DNA from: an uncultured Alphaproteobacteria bacterium
GTDB lineage: Bacteria > Pseudomonadota > Alphaproteobacteria > HIMB59 > GCA-002718135
Length of the DNA: 54,715 nucleotides
Assembly: GCA_902602885.1 (NCBI GenBank)
Contig: CACKSM010000005.1
Location: 1 to 54,715 of the forward strand
Direction: 5' to 3'
Positions 1 through 8,732 of this stretch are shown one piece after another. Both the position numbers and the translations under genes were made by a program. How positions within the stretch are numbered: the stretch's first letter is position 1; every line of letters starts with the position of its first letter. The notes beneath the pieces are model-generated. The model ran no database searches, was not told the origin of the DNA, and worked only from the letters and a program-made list of their open reading frames with translations.

Positions 1-86
1 TTGTATTTGTCATTATGAGTACGAATCAACTTAATTTACTATATTAATAGTTTACTCGTTAACGATTCGTTTAAAACTAATTAAAT

Positions 87-1121
87 ATGACAACATATAA
101 AGAAGCAGGTGTTGATATAGAAAATACAGATGCCCTTGTTGAAGATATTTCTGAGCTAAGCAAATCAACAAACAGAAACGGAAATTTTGATAAAATTGGC
201 GGATTTGGTGGTATTTTTGATCTTAAAAATTGTGGATATGAAGATCCTTTATTGGTCTCTGGTACAGATGGCATAGGGACAAAAATATTACTAGGGATTG
301 AAACTGACATTTTAGATGGTTTGGGCCATGATCTTGTTGGCATGTGTCTAAATGATATTCTTTGCCACGGCGCAGAGCCATTATTTTTTTTAGATTACTA
401 TGCTTCTTCCAAGATTGATAAAAATTCTTTTTTAAAAATTATGAAAAGCATTACTGAAGCTTGCAAGATAAATAATTGCTCTCTTATTGGTGGTGAAACA
501 GCAGAGATGCCTGGGCTTTATAAAAAAGATGACTTTGATTTTGCTGGATTTTGTGTTGGTGCAGTAGAGAGAAAAAAAATTCTACCTAAAAGAGATGTCA
601 TGAAAGAAGATGATCTTCTATATGGGATTAGATCTTCGGGCTTTCATTCAAATGGATATTCTCTCATTCGAAAAGTTTTAAAAGACAAAAATATAGATCT
701 ACATAAAGAAACAGAATTTAAATCATCTTATGAAACAAATGCAGCAGCCTTAATGGCTCCAACAAAATTATATTTTCCTTTTTTAAAAAAAATTTTAACA
801 ACAAATCTTATCAATGGTATTTCGCATATAACAGGCGGAGGCATTATTGGTAATGCACCAAGAATGCTCTCTGAAAATTTATCAGCAAGGATTGATAAAA
901 AATTTATTTGTGATGAAGAAATTTTCCAATGGTTTCAAAGTTTAGCTAACATTTCAGATGAAGAAATGTTGAAGACCTTTAATTGTGGATTAGGTTTGAT
1001 AATGACTATTTCAAAAAATAATTACAAAGAATTTGAGCAATTAATAAAAGATCAAAATTTAGATATTTTTGAAATTGGGAAAATAGAAGTAAACAAATCA
1101 TCAAGGTGCACAATTAGTTGA
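87..1121 (+). CDS. purM: Phosphoribosylformylglycinamidine cyclo-ligase (AIR synthetase)
   Basis: Cytosolic purine enzyme that closes FGAM to aminoimidazole ribotide using ATP. The 344 residues match the usual family length. The sequence shows the N-terminal GTDGIGTK motif near residue 60, the GGETAEMPG motif near residue 140 and a C-terminal half with the glycine-rich GISHITGGG segment, all typical of PurM. The ATG at 87 follows an 86-base leader that carries an inverted repeat built on two GANTC sites. It is the first gene of a purM-N-F-D-C run; purN begins inside its stop codon. Function is assigned with high confidence from motifs and neighbours. Confidence 0.96.
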   Translation: MTTYKEAGVDIENTDALVEDISELSKSTNRNGNFDKIGGFGGIFDLKNCGYEDPLLVSGTDGIGTKILLGIETDILDGLGHDLVGMCLNDILCHGAEPLFFLDYYASSKIDKNSFLKIMKSITEACKINNCSLIGGETAEMPGLYKKDDFDFAGFCVGAVERKKILPKRDVMKEDDLLYGIRSSGFHSNGYSLIRKVLKDKNIDLHKETEFKSSYETNAAALMAPTKLYFPFLKKILTTNLINGISHITGGGIIGNAPRMLSENLSARIDKKFICDEEIFQWFQSLANISDEEMLKTFNCGLGLIMTISKNNYKEFEQLIKDQNLDIFEIGKIEVNKSSRCTIS

Positions 1122-1687
1122 AAAAATTACAAGTTGCTATTTTCATATCGGGAAGAGGTTCCAATTTAGAATCACTAATACAAACATCATTTAAAAAGCA
1201 AAGTTTAGTAGAGGTTCAATTAGTCGTCTCTAATAACTCCAAAGCAAAAGGTTTAATTATTGCCAAAAAAAATAAAATTCCATTCATACATTTTTTACCA
1301 AGAAAAAATTTCGAAAACAAAGTCATGAAGTATCTAAAAAATATAGATATCATTTGTTTGGCTGGTTTTATGCAAGTTTTAGATTCAAAATTTGTAAGAC
1401 AGTGGCAATCACGATTAATCAATATTCATCCATCTTATCTTCCAGCTTTCAAAGGCTTAAATGCTCAGGATCAGGCCATAAAGGCTAAAGCGAGCTATTC
1501 TGGTTGTAGTGTTCATTACGTAAGCGCTAAAATTGACTCTGGAAAGATTATATTGCAAAAAAAAGTAAAGATTTTGAAGAAAGATAATACCGAATCACTC
1601 TCAAAAAAAATATTGATAGAAGAGCATAAGGTTTATCCAAAAGCATTACAGATGGTTGCGAAAACACTTTTAACAAGACAACAGTAA
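1118..1687 (+). CDS. purN: Phosphoribosylglycinamide formyltransferase, folate-dependent
   Basis: Transfers a formyl group from 10-formyl-tetrahydrofolate to GAR in purine synthesis. The 189 residues are normal for PurN. The N-terminal ISGRGSNLESL phosphate-binding segment lies near residues 10-20 and the catalytic NIHPSYLPAFKG block near 106-117, with Asn and His present; a later DSGKI holds the usual Asp. The start is a TTG whose last two bases are the first two of the purM TGA stop (TTGA), which implies translational coupling; no ATG exists earlier in frame. It is followed at once by purF. Confidence 0.94.
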   Translation: MKKLQVAIFISGRGSNLESLIQTSFKKQSLVEVQLVVSNNSKAKGLIIAKKNKIPFIHFLPRKNFENKVMKYLKNIDIICLAGFMQVLDSKFVRQWQSRLINIHPSYLPAFKGLNAQDQAIKAKASYSGCSVHYVSAKIDSGKIILQKKVKILKKDNTESLSKKILIEEHKVYPKALQMVAKTLLTRQQ

Positions 1688-1688
1688 G

Positions 1689-3176
1689 ATGAAAAATCGA
1701 CAAAATTTCTTAAAAAAATTCGAGGTAAGGCAATCATATGTGCCCAGATTTAATGAGGAGTGTGGTGTTTTCGGAATAAGTGGAACCAAAGATGCTGCAG
1801 CCTTAACGGCTCTTGGTTTGCATGCGTTGCAACACCGTGGTCAAGAAGGTTGTGGAATTGTAAGTTATGATGGCAACTCCTATCACTCAGAAAGAAAATT
1901 TGGATTGGTCGGCGATAATTTTACGAAGAAACACTCATTGGATAAGTTAAAGGGAAAAATTGCGATAGGACACAATCGCTATTCAACAACGGGCGGTGAA
2001 ACAATAAGGAATATACAACCTTTTTATGCTGACCTTCATGGTGGAGCTATTAGTATTGCTCATAATGGTAATTTAACTAATGCACTACTTTTAAGAGAGC
2101 AAATGGTACGTGAAGGTGCAATATTTCAAACAACATCAGATACCGAAACAATTGTTCAGCTTGTAGCTCGTTCAAAAAAGAAAGATATTTTAAATAAAAT
2201 TATTGATGCTTTAATGCAAATTCAAGGTGGTTATGCTTTATCAATTATTGCTAATGGTACGTTGATTGGTGCAAGAGATCCATTAGGTATTCGACCACTT
2301 GTTTTAGGTAAATTTAAAAATGCATTTATCCTTGCCTCTGAAACTTGCGCGCTAGACATTATAGGTGCAAAATTTATCCGTGAAATTGAAAATGGAGAAG
2401 TTGTAGTTATAAAAGATAATAAAGTTGAAAGTCGAAGACCTTTTCCAAAAAAACAAATCAAACCATGTGTATTTGAATATATTTATTTTTCGCGGCCAGA
2501 TAGTATTTTAAAAAATAAAACCGCCTATGAATATAGAAAAAATTTAGGTACATACTTAGCAAAAGAAACCGATATAAAACCTGATGTAGTCGTACCAGTT
2601 CCAGACTCAGGTGTTCCTGCTGCGCTTGGTTTTAGTCAAGAGTCTGGTATTCCTTTTGAGTTAGGATTAATACGAAATCATTATGTGGGGAGGACATTTA
2701 TTGAGCCAACTCAGCAAATTAGAAGTTTAGGTGTAAAGTTAAAACTAAATCCTAACCAAAGTTCTATTAAAAAAAAGAAAGTTGTTTTAATTGACGACTC
2801 ATTGGTTCGAGGAACAACATCCACTAAGATAATAAAAATGCTTTATGATTTTGGCGCAAAAGAAGTCCATATGCGTATTGCTTCACCTGCAATTAAATAT
2901 CCTGATTTTTATGGAGTCGATACTCCAACCCAAGAAGAATTATTAGCTGCAAACAAAAATTTAGAGGAAATGTGTAAATATATTGGAGCTAAATCATTAA
3001 AATTTTTATCATTAGATGGTTTGTATCAAGCTCTTGGTTATGATGAGAGAGATAATGATAATCCTCAATTTACTGATCATTATTTTACAGGAGAGTATCC
3101 AGTCAGACCTTTAGATTACTTGAATGACGAAAGCTTAAAAAAACTTTCATTCTTAAGTCTTGCTTCAAATAATTAA
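1689..3176 (+). CDS. purF: Amidophosphoribosyltransferase with apparent loss of Fe-S ligands
   Basis: First committed step of purine synthesis: PRPP plus glutamine give phosphoribosylamine. A 24-residue propeptide precedes the nucleophile Cys25 (EECGVFG), as in Bacillus-type PurF. The PRPP loop (VVLIDDSLVRGTTS) sits near residue 365-378. Bacillus-type enzymes bind a [4Fe-4S] cluster with Cys236, 382, 437 and 440 in mature numbering. Here Cys260 (equal to 236) is kept, but the 382 site is Asp406 (YPDFYG) and the C-x-x-C before FTG has become Thr462-Asp-His-Tyr465. The protein therefore should lack the cluster while keeping the propeptide form. ATG at 1689 is one base after the purN stop. Confidence 0.95.
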   Translation: MKNRQNFLKKFEVRQSYVPRFNEECGVFGISGTKDAAALTALGLHALQHRGQEGCGIVSYDGNSYHSERKFGLVGDNFTKKHSLDKLKGKIAIGHNRYSTTGGETIRNIQPFYADLHGGAISIAHNGNLTNALLLREQMVREGAIFQTTSDTETIVQLVARSKKKDILNKIIDALMQIQGGYALSIIANGTLIGARDPLGIRPLVLGKFKNAFILASETCALDIIGAKFIREIENGEVVVIKDNKVESRRPFPKKQIKPCVFEYIYFSRPDSILKNKTAYEYRKNLGTYLAKETDIKPDVVVPVPDSGVPAALGFSQESGIPFELGLIRNHYVGRTFIEPTQQIRSLGVKLKLNPNQSSIKKKKVVLIDDSLVRGTTSTKIIKMLYDFGAKEVHMRIASPAIKYPDFYGVDTPTQEELLAANKNLEEMCKYIGAKSLKFLSLDGLYQALGYDERDNDNPQFTDHYFTGEYPVRPLDYLNDESLKKLSFLSLASNN

Positions 3177-3195
3177 TTAATGAATTATTTTTTTT
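3167..3195 (+). terminator. AT-only hairpin with T-tract between purF and purD
   Basis: An 8-base-pair stem made only of A and T (3167-3174 with 3183-3190, loop of 8) runs into a series of Ts and overlaps the purF stop codon. The shape resembles an intrinsic terminator, but with no GC pair it would be weak and might only reduce readthrough into purD, which starts at 3197. Confidence 0.3.
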
Positions 3196-3196
3196 C

Positions 3197-4474
3197 ATGA
3201 ACGTTCTTGTCATTGGTAATGGTGGAAGAGAGCACGCATTATGTTATGGTATAAAACAATCTCCTAATTGTTCTAATTTATATTGTATTCCTGGAAGTGA
3301 TAGTATCAGTGAAATTGCTTCTTCTATTGTCACAGATGTTAATGATCATGATGCTATTCTTCAATTTTGTATAGAAAGTAAAATTGATCTCGTTGTGATT
3401 GGTCCAGAACTACCTTTAACTAAAGGATTATCAAACCTTTTAATGAACAATTCTATTTTAGTCTTTGGCCCTGATCAGATGGGAGCTGAACTAGAAAAAT
3501 CAAAAAAGTTTACAAAAGATATTTGTAAAAAATTACATATAGCAACAGCTGCTTATGACGTATTTGACAACTATGATGATGCCTTCATTTTTTGTCAAAA
3601 CCAATCCTATCCTCTTGTTATTAAAGCTGATGGTTTAGCAGCAGGAAAAGGAGTTATTATTTGTCAAACAATGGAAGATGCAAAAGATGCACTGATAAAA
3701 TGTTTTAAAGATAATTCTTTTGGTGATGCTGGTTCAGTTGTTGTTATTGAAGAATTTTTAGTTGGTGAAGAGGTAAGCCTATTTTCACTTGTTGATAAAA
3801 ATGGATTTGTGTTGCCACTTACAACAGCACAAGATCATAAAAAAATCTTAGAAGGAGAAAAAGGCTTAAACACTGGTGGTATGGGAGCCTACACACCTGT
3901 TCCTTCTATTTCATCAAATAAAATGAATGAATTATCCAAAACATTTGTTGAACCTATCGTTCAACATCTTGCTGAACAAGGCATCAAGTATCAAGGAATG
4001 TTTTATGCAGGATTAATTCTAACAGATAAGGGTCCAAATTTACTCGAAATTAATGTTCGTTTCGGCGATCCGGAAACACAAGCAATTATTCCACTATTAG
4101 AAACAGATTTATTAGAACTCCTTCATGCATCAGCGATAGGCACCTTAAATGAAATAAAAAAAATTAAGTGGAAAAATGATTATGCCATGACAGTAGTAAT
4201 GGCTGCTCATGGTTATCCTGAGGATTATAAAAAATTAACACCAATTAATAATTTGGAAAATCTTACTTTAACAATGGATGACTATATATTTCATGCAGGA
4301 ACAATGCTTAAAGAAAACAAATGGCTCTCTAATGGTGGGCGCGTCTTAAATATCTCTAATACGGGTAAGAATTTAAAAACTATTAGAGAAAATATTCACA
4401 ATATAATCAATCAAATTAATTGGGATGAGGGATATTATCGAAAAGATATTGGTTGGAGATATATTGATGAGTAA
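3197..4474 (+). CDS. purD: Phosphoribosylamine-glycine ligase (GAR synthetase)
   Basis: ATP-grasp ligase joining glycine to phosphoribosylamine, directly after PurF in the pathway. 425 residues is the standard bacterial length. The N-terminus has VLVIGNGGREHAL (residues 3-15); the ATP-grasp part shows IKADGLAAGKGVI near residue 145 and the metal/ATP segment LLEINVRFGDPE near residue 285. The ATG at 3197 comes right after the T-tract following purF and has no clear Shine-Dalgarno sequence. The last codons overlap the start of purC by 8 bases (ATGAGTAA). Confidence 0.96.
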   Translation: MNVLVIGNGGREHALCYGIKQSPNCSNLYCIPGSDSISEIASSIVTDVNDHDAILQFCIESKIDLVVIGPELPLTKGLSNLLMNNSILVFGPDQMGAELEKSKKFTKDICKKLHIATAAYDVFDNYDDAFIFCQNQSYPLVIKADGLAAGKGVIICQTMEDAKDALIKCFKDNSFGDAGSVVVIEEFLVGEEVSLFSLVDKNGFVLPLTTAQDHKKILEGEKGLNTGGMGAYTPVPSISSNKMNELSKTFVEPIVQHLAEQGIKYQGMFYAGLILTDKGPNLLEINVRFGDPETQAIIPLLETDLLELLHASAIGTLNEIKKIKWKNDYAMTVVMAAHGYPEDYKKLTPINNLENLTLTMDDYIFHAGTMLKENKWLSNGGRVLNISNTGKNLKTIRENIHNIINQINWDEGYYRKDIGWRYIDE

Positions 4475-5363
4475 TTCTTTTCTAGTTGAAGGAAAAACAA
4501 AAATTATTGAGAAAACGAATGATCAAAATATCATTCGAATTGTAACAAAAGATTTTTTAACAGGTGGGGATGCAGCGAAGAAAGAGGAAATTAAAGATAT
4601 TGGAATACAAAAGACAAAACAAACAAGTAATGTGTTTAACATGCTAAGCAAGGCAGGTATTGCAACATCATTTATTGAACAAGATTCGCCAAATAGTCTT
4701 TTAAGTTACAACTGCAATATGCTTCCTTTAGAATTTGTAGTTAGACGCTATGCATGGGGAAGTTATTTAAGTAGAAACACTCAATTTGAAAAAGATAAAA
4801 GCAATCCTCATCAATTTGAAAACTTAGTTTGGGAAATATTTCATAAACAAGCGGTTGTTATTCCTCCACATGTTGCAGAACCTGTTCAAATGGATGAGAG
4901 TGAAGCGAGAAGACAATATTTAAAAGATGGAAAATGGGAAGAGGGTGTATTTACGGATCCTTTTGTTAAAACTGAAGAAGAATGGGAATTATTTTCTGCC
5001 AAACAACCTATAACAAGCAAAAGCTTGATGAAAACCAAAAAATTATTGTCTGATCAAGAATTAGAAATAGCTATTAATAAAATTATTCTTCCAAGTTTTG
5101 AGCTTATTGAAGACAAATGGAAAACTATTAAGACAATTGATGGCCCTATACATTTAGTTGATATTAAGTTTGAGCTTGGCTTTAAATTATCGGATAATTC
5201 GTTAGTTTTATCTGATGTCATTGATAATGATAGTTGGCGAATATGGCCTGGAGGAGATCCCACTAAACAATTAGATAAGCAATCTTTTCGTGAAGGAGAA
5301 GATTTAGTAAATGTTGCCAATAAATATCAACTGGTAACAAAGTTAACTGATCAATTTAATTAA
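4467..5363 (+). CDS. purC: SAICAR synthetase, long form
   Basis: Condenses CAIR with aspartate using ATP. The N-terminal VEGKTKIIEK block and the RRYAWGSYL segment near residue 95 are family hallmarks, and the C-terminal WPGGDPTKQLDKQSFR part is typical. At 298 residues it is longer than the about 240-residue E. coli enzyme and nearer the roughly 300-residue form seen in fungi and some alphaproteobacteria. I place the start at ATG 4467, overlapping the purD stop; a frame extension to 4425 exists but would add 14 residues lacking similarity and lie wholly inside purD. It ends 10 bases from the convergent purK. Confidence 0.93.
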   Translation: MSNSFLVEGKTKIIEKTNDQNIIRIVTKDFLTGGDAAKKEEIKDIGIQKTKQTSNVFNMLSKAGIATSFIEQDSPNSLLSYNCNMLPLEFVVRRYAWGSYLSRNTQFEKDKSNPHQFENLVWEIFHKQAVVIPPHVAEPVQMDESEARRQYLKDGKWEEGVFTDPFVKTEEEWELFSAKQPITSKSLMKTKKLLSDQELEIAINKIILPSFELIEDKWKTIKTIDGPIHLVDIKFELGFKLSDNSLVLSDVIDNDSWRIWPGGDPTKQLDKQSFREGEDLVNVANKYQLVTKLTDQFN

Positions 5364-5373
5364 AGTTAAAAAT

Positions 5374-6417
5374 TTATTTTTCTATAATCGTTAAATGACC
5401 CATTTTTCTTTTTTGTTTAATTTCTGTTTTTAAATAATCATAAAAAAATTCGTTATCCTTAAATGTTTTATTGCGGTACGGTGATATCTCATCGCCAATT
5501 AAATTAATCATTTTGGCATTATATAATTTTTTTGTTTCTATCTTTTCTAAGCCGCATACTGCTCGTACATGATTTTCAAATTGACTAATATTATGTGAGT
5601 TCATTGTCAAATGCCCAGAATTATGAACACGAGGAGCAATTTCGTTAGCATATAAATTATCATCAGTATCAATAAAAAATTCTACACATAACGTTCCAAT
5701 ATAATCTAGTTTTTCTACAACGTGTTTTGCCCACTCAATTGATTTTGTTTGTATATCATCAGAAATATCACTTGGTATTGTTGAATATTTTAAAATTTGT
5801 TCTTCATGAACATTCTCAATAGGGTCATAGATCTCATAACTATTTTGATCATAACGAGTAATGACGACTGAAATTTCTTTTTTAAGATGAATGAGTTTTT
5901 CTAATATGTATTCTTTTGTAAAATCAATTTCGTCCGTAATATCATCTACAGTATGTAATTTATATTGACCTTTGCCATCGTATCCTAATGTTGTTGTTTT
6001 TAACAAACCAGGAAGCAAGTCTACATTTTCACTCAAATCCTTTTCATTTTTGATAGTTACATATTTTGTTGTTGTTATATTATTATCATTGAGAAATTTT
6101 TTTTCTGTTTCCCGGTGTTGAATGAGTCGATTAATTTCTGGTTTAGGTAAAACTTGTTTCTTTTCATTAATCTTTTTGAGTATTGCAAAGGGAATATTTT
6201 CAAATTCATATGTAACAAGATCAACTGCATTAATAAAATTATTTATCGTTGTATCATCATCATACTGACCAAAAATAAATTTAGTCGCAAAGTGTTTCCC
6301 GGGCGCATCAGGATCATCACTTAATATGACAGTTTGTATATCTATTTTTTTTGCTGCATCTGCTAAAAGACTTCCTAATTGTCCACCACCGATAATGCCA
6401 AGTGTGGGTGTATTCAT
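5374..6417 (-). CDS. purK: N5-carboxyaminoimidazole ribonucleotide synthase
   Basis: ATP-grasp enzyme that carboxylates AIR with bicarbonate to N5-CAIR, the substrate of PurE. 347 residues is typical. The N-terminal LGIIGGGQLGSLL nucleotide-fold motif, the GYDGKGQY ATP-grasp loop near residue 147 and the C-terminal EIAPRVHNSGHLT block near residue 262 are clear. It lies 3 bases downstream of purE in the same direction, so the two subunits of the AIR carboxylation step are cotranscribed, probably with guaB upstream. Confidence 0.95.
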   Translation of the reverse strand: MNTPTLGIIGGGQLGSLLADAAKKIDIQTVILSDDPDAPGKHFATKFIFGQYDDDTTINNFINAVDLVTYEFENIPFAILKKINEKKQVLPKPEINRLIQHRETEKKFLNDNNITTTKYVTIKNEKDLSENVDLLPGLLKTTTLGYDGKGQYKLHTVDDITDEIDFTKEYILEKLIHLKKEISVVITRYDQNSYEIYDPIENVHEEQILKYSTIPSDISDDIQTKSIEWAKHVVEKLDYIGTLCVEFFIDTDDNLYANEIAPRVHNSGHLTMNSHNISQFENHVRAVCGLEKIETKKLYNAKMINLIGDEISPYRNKTFKDNEFFYDYLKTEIKQKRKMGHLTIIEK

Positions 6418-6420
6418 GAC

Positions 6421-6912
6421 TTATGGTTTTTGTTTAACAGCTTTTGATTGTTTAGTTCGGTAATTTTTTAAATTTTTCTTAATGTCTTTATTCGTAAGAG
6501 CAATAATGGAAGCTGCATATAAACCAGCATTCATTGCGCCGTCCTCACCAATTGCAACACTACCAACAGGGATACCTTTTGGCATTTGTACTATAGATAA
6601 CAAACTATCCAATCCCTTTAATTTACGACTTTCCACTGGTACACCGATCACAGGTATAGTTGTCAAGGATGCAATCATTCCTGGTAAATGTGCAGAGCCT
6701 CCTGCACCAGCAATAATGACAGAAATATTATTATCTTCCGCTGCTTTGGCAAATTTAAACATTCTCTCTGGTGTACGGTGTGCAGAAACAATTTTGGTTT
6801 CAAACTTAACTTTCAGTAATCTTAAAATTTTTTCACAATTTTTCATGGTAGCATAATCAGACTTACTTCCCATCACAATTGCTACCTTATGTTTAGTTGA
6901 TGCTGAGGCCAT
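6421..6912 (-). CDS. purE: N5-CAIR mutase (AIR carboxylase catalytic subunit)
   Basis: Converts N5-CAIR to CAIR in purine synthesis. 163 residues fits class I PurE. The GSKSD motif (residues 16-20), SAHRTPERM near residue 43 with the catalytic His, and the [12 protein letters not shown] block near residue 70 are all present. It sits between guaB (42 bases upstream) and purK (3 bases downstream). The short gap to guaB contains a 6-base inverted repeat (TGTATC/GATACA) and one GANTC site; I attach no proven role to either. Confidence 0.96.
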   Translation of the reverse strand: MASASTKHKVAIVMGSKSDYATMKNCEKILRLLKVKFETKIVSAHRTPERMFKFAKAAEDNNISVIIAGAGGSAHLPGMIASLTTIPVIGVPVESRKLKGLDSLLSIVQMPKGIPVGSVAIGEDGAMNAGLYAASIIALTNKDIKKNLKNYRTKQSKAVKQKP

Positions 6913-6954
6913 TTTTGTTTTATTGTATCAATTCAATGATGATTCGATACATTA

Positions 6955-8061
6955 TTACATAATGACGTCGTGGACATTACTTTCACGGGCTCCTGCTTTA
7001 GAAATAAACACAAATTTACAATTGCCTTGCATTTTCTTAATCGTTTTATGACCAGTGTACCCCATAGAAGATTTTAAACCACCAACAAGTTGATAGGCTA
7101 CATCTTCTATTTTACCTTTATATGGAACCATCCCTTCAACACCTTCTGCCACTAATTTTTTTGCATTCTTTGTTTCTTCTTGGGAGTATCGATCAAAAGA
7201 CCCTTTTTGCATAGCTCCTACAGAACCCATACCTCTATAGGATTTAAATTTTTTACCTTTAATCGTTAATAATTTTCCTGGTGATTCTTCAGTGCCAGCA
7301 AATAAAGACCCTATCATGCAAGCACTTGCACCGCCTGCTATAGCTTTTGCAATATCACCTGATGTTTTTATTCCTCCATCTGCAATCACAGGAATTTTAA
7401 ATTTTTTGGCAACTTGAAATGTATCAATCACAGCTGAGAGTTGAGGAATACCAACACCAGTTACAACTCTTGTAGTACAAATTGATCCTGGTCCAATACC
7501 TACTTTAATGGCATCTACACCAGCACTAATTAAATCTGATGCAGCTTGTTTTGTAGCAATGTTTCCAACGATGAGAGGAGTTTTCTTTAATACTTTTTTT
7601 GCTTTTTCAATAAAATGTAAAGTTGTTTTTGTATGTGCATGAGCAACATCAATAAAGACTATATCAACACCGACTTTTAATAATTCTAATAGTCGTAAGT
7701 AAGCATTATTTTCAACTCTGATTGCAGCACCTACTGCAATCTGTTTGTTAGAATTAATTACAGCATTTTGAAATTTTTTACCGTTAACTTTAAAACTATG
7801 AGCTTTTTTGACTTCACTTGCTTGTTTATCAATTGGCATATTACGATGAATAACACCAAGACCACCATTTAGTGCTAGATTAATAGCCATTTTATTCTCT
7901 GTCACGGTATCCATAGCAGCAGAGAGTATAGGAATATGTAATTTCACTTTTCCAATCGTAATGGATGTATCTACATCTTTTGGTTTGATCTCCGAATACG
8001 CTGGTGAGAGCAAAACATCATCAAAAGTAACGGAATAATTAGTATTTATCTGGTAGGCCAT
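6955..8061 (-). CDS. guaB: IMP dehydrogenase lacking the CBS (Bateman) domain
   Basis: Oxidises IMP to XMP, the branch step to guanine nucleotides. The catalytic loop [11 protein letters not shown] with its Cys is present, as are the [15 protein letters not shown] and flap-region DRYSQEE segments. Only 368 residues are encoded against about 485 for common IMPDH: after GLGVIHRNM the chain passes from [10 protein letters not shown] directly to IAVGAAI, so the two CBS modules that normally sit there are absent. The start is placed at ATG 8061; a TTG nine bases further out is possible. It leads the leftward guaB-purE-purK group. Confidence 0.93.
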   Translation of the reverse strand: MAYQINTNYSVTFDDVLLSPAYSEIKPKDVDTSITIGKVKLHIPILSAAMDTVTENKMAINLALNGGLGVIHRNMPIDKQASEVKKAHSFKVNGKKFQNAVINSNKQIAVGAAIRVENNAYLRLLELLKVGVDIVFIDVAHAHTKTTLHFIEKAKKVLKKTPLIVGNIATKQAASDLISAGVDAIKVGIGPGSICTTRVVTGVGIPQLSAVIDTFQVAKKFKIPVIADGGIKTSGDIAKAIAGGASACMIGSLFAGTEESPGKLLTIKGKKFKSYRGMGSVGAMQKGSFDRYSQEETKNAKKLVAEGVEGMVPYKGKIEDVAYQLVGGLKSSMGYTGHKTIKKMQGNCKFVFISKAGARESNVHDVIM

Positions 8062-8103
8062 TTCCAACAATATTTATTTTGTTTCGATTTGTAAAATAAA
8101 TAG

Positions 8104-8124
8104 TTCAAATAATACTTTTTGAAC
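8104..8124 (-). terminator. Possible weak terminator between the GNAT-like gene and guaB
   Basis: A 7-base-pair stem (GTTCAAA/TTTGAAC, loop 7) follows the leftward GNAT-like gene by about 10 bases. Reading leftward it is followed by an AT-rich run but not by a clean T-tract. It may separate the acetyltransferase-like gene from guaB. Confidence 0.3.
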
Positions 8125-8133
8125 CCCTAAGTC

Positions 8134-8613
8134 TTAAATTTTATATTCGAAATTCTGCGTTGTAGGGTTAATCTTAATTAATCTTGCACCATTTCGAATA
8201 TGATAGTGTGTAGCAACAGGAGTTAAAGGCGAAATGGTAATGATACTTTCAAACTGCTCTTTTGATTTGATATATTTTTGCAGCTCTTTCATAATTTTTT
8301 TCCCTGCCCCTTTTTTAAAAGACCATAGCGTATAGGCGATTGGAATGGTTGCTTGATCTTCTTCAACACTCATCAAATCCATTTCTTTAATGGTTGCTGG
8401 TATTTCATTTGTAAAGGCAAAGCAGGCAATACCCTCAATATCATCCTTATATTTGAGCCCAAAAATTTTTCTTCCTTTTGACGTACGAAAGTCATTATCA
8501 AGTTCTGGGCGCACTGGATCATCAGATGGATTAACACCATCTAGTTCTACTAGCTCAGTTTTTTTGATCCAACTAAAGAAATCAAACTCGTATTTGTATC
8601 TGCCAATTTTCAT
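8134..8613 (-). CDS. GNAT-like acetyltransferase-fold protein
   Basis: A 159-residue cytosolic protein with no signal peptide. The middle carries a strand-rich stretch (GIACFAFTNE, then IPIAYTLWSFKKGAGKKIMKEL) that resembles the acetyl-CoA-binding strand-loop-helix of the GNAT fold, followed by a C-terminal THYHIRNGARLIK segment like the usual terminal GNAT helix and strand. The classical Q/RxxGxG/A loop is altered to KKGAGKK, so the assignment is to the fold, not to a substrate. It stands alone between guaB and the divergent MATE exporter gene. Confidence 0.55.
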   Translation of the reverse strand: MKIGRYKYEFDFFSWIKKTELVELDGVNPSDDPVRPELDNDFRTSKGRKIFGLKYKDDIEGIACFAFTNEIPATIKEMDLMSVEEDQATIPIAYTLWSFKKGAGKKIMKELQKYIKSKEQFESIITISPLTPVATHYHIRNGARLIKINPTTQNFEYKI

Positions 8614-8663
8614 TTAAAGTATGTAATGCTTTATAAGATTTGATAAATAAAGATAGTGAATAT

Positions 8664-8700
8664 TTTGATAAGAAAGTAGCCTTAATTACTTATTATCAAA
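8664..8700. promoter_or_regulatory. Two-part inverted repeat between divergent genes
   Basis: Outer arms TTTGATAA and TTATCAAA (8664-8671 and 8693-8700) enclose inner arms AAGTA and TACTT (8074-type spacing: 8674-8678 and 8687-8691). The dyad lies in the 119-base gap between the leftward GNAT-like gene and the rightward MATE gene, about 32 bases before the MATE start codon. Its symmetry suits a dimeric repressor operator, but it could also be a transcript hairpin. No regulator gene is adjacent. Confidence 0.35.
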
Positions 8701-8732
8701 TTTTACTAATATAAATTCTTGCTAAACTAAAA

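Noticed and set aside
1..86. Purine riboswitch before purM
   Set aside because: The conserved loop sequences and three-way junction of the purine aptamer are not present.
77..343. Leftward 88-codon frame opposite purM
   Set aside because: It is the shadow of purM; codon content is unnatural and it has no ribosome site.
6913..6954. TGTATC/GATACA inverted repeat between guaB and purE
   Set aside because: Six base pairs with a 16-base loop in a 42-base gap; too weak to call a terminator or operator.
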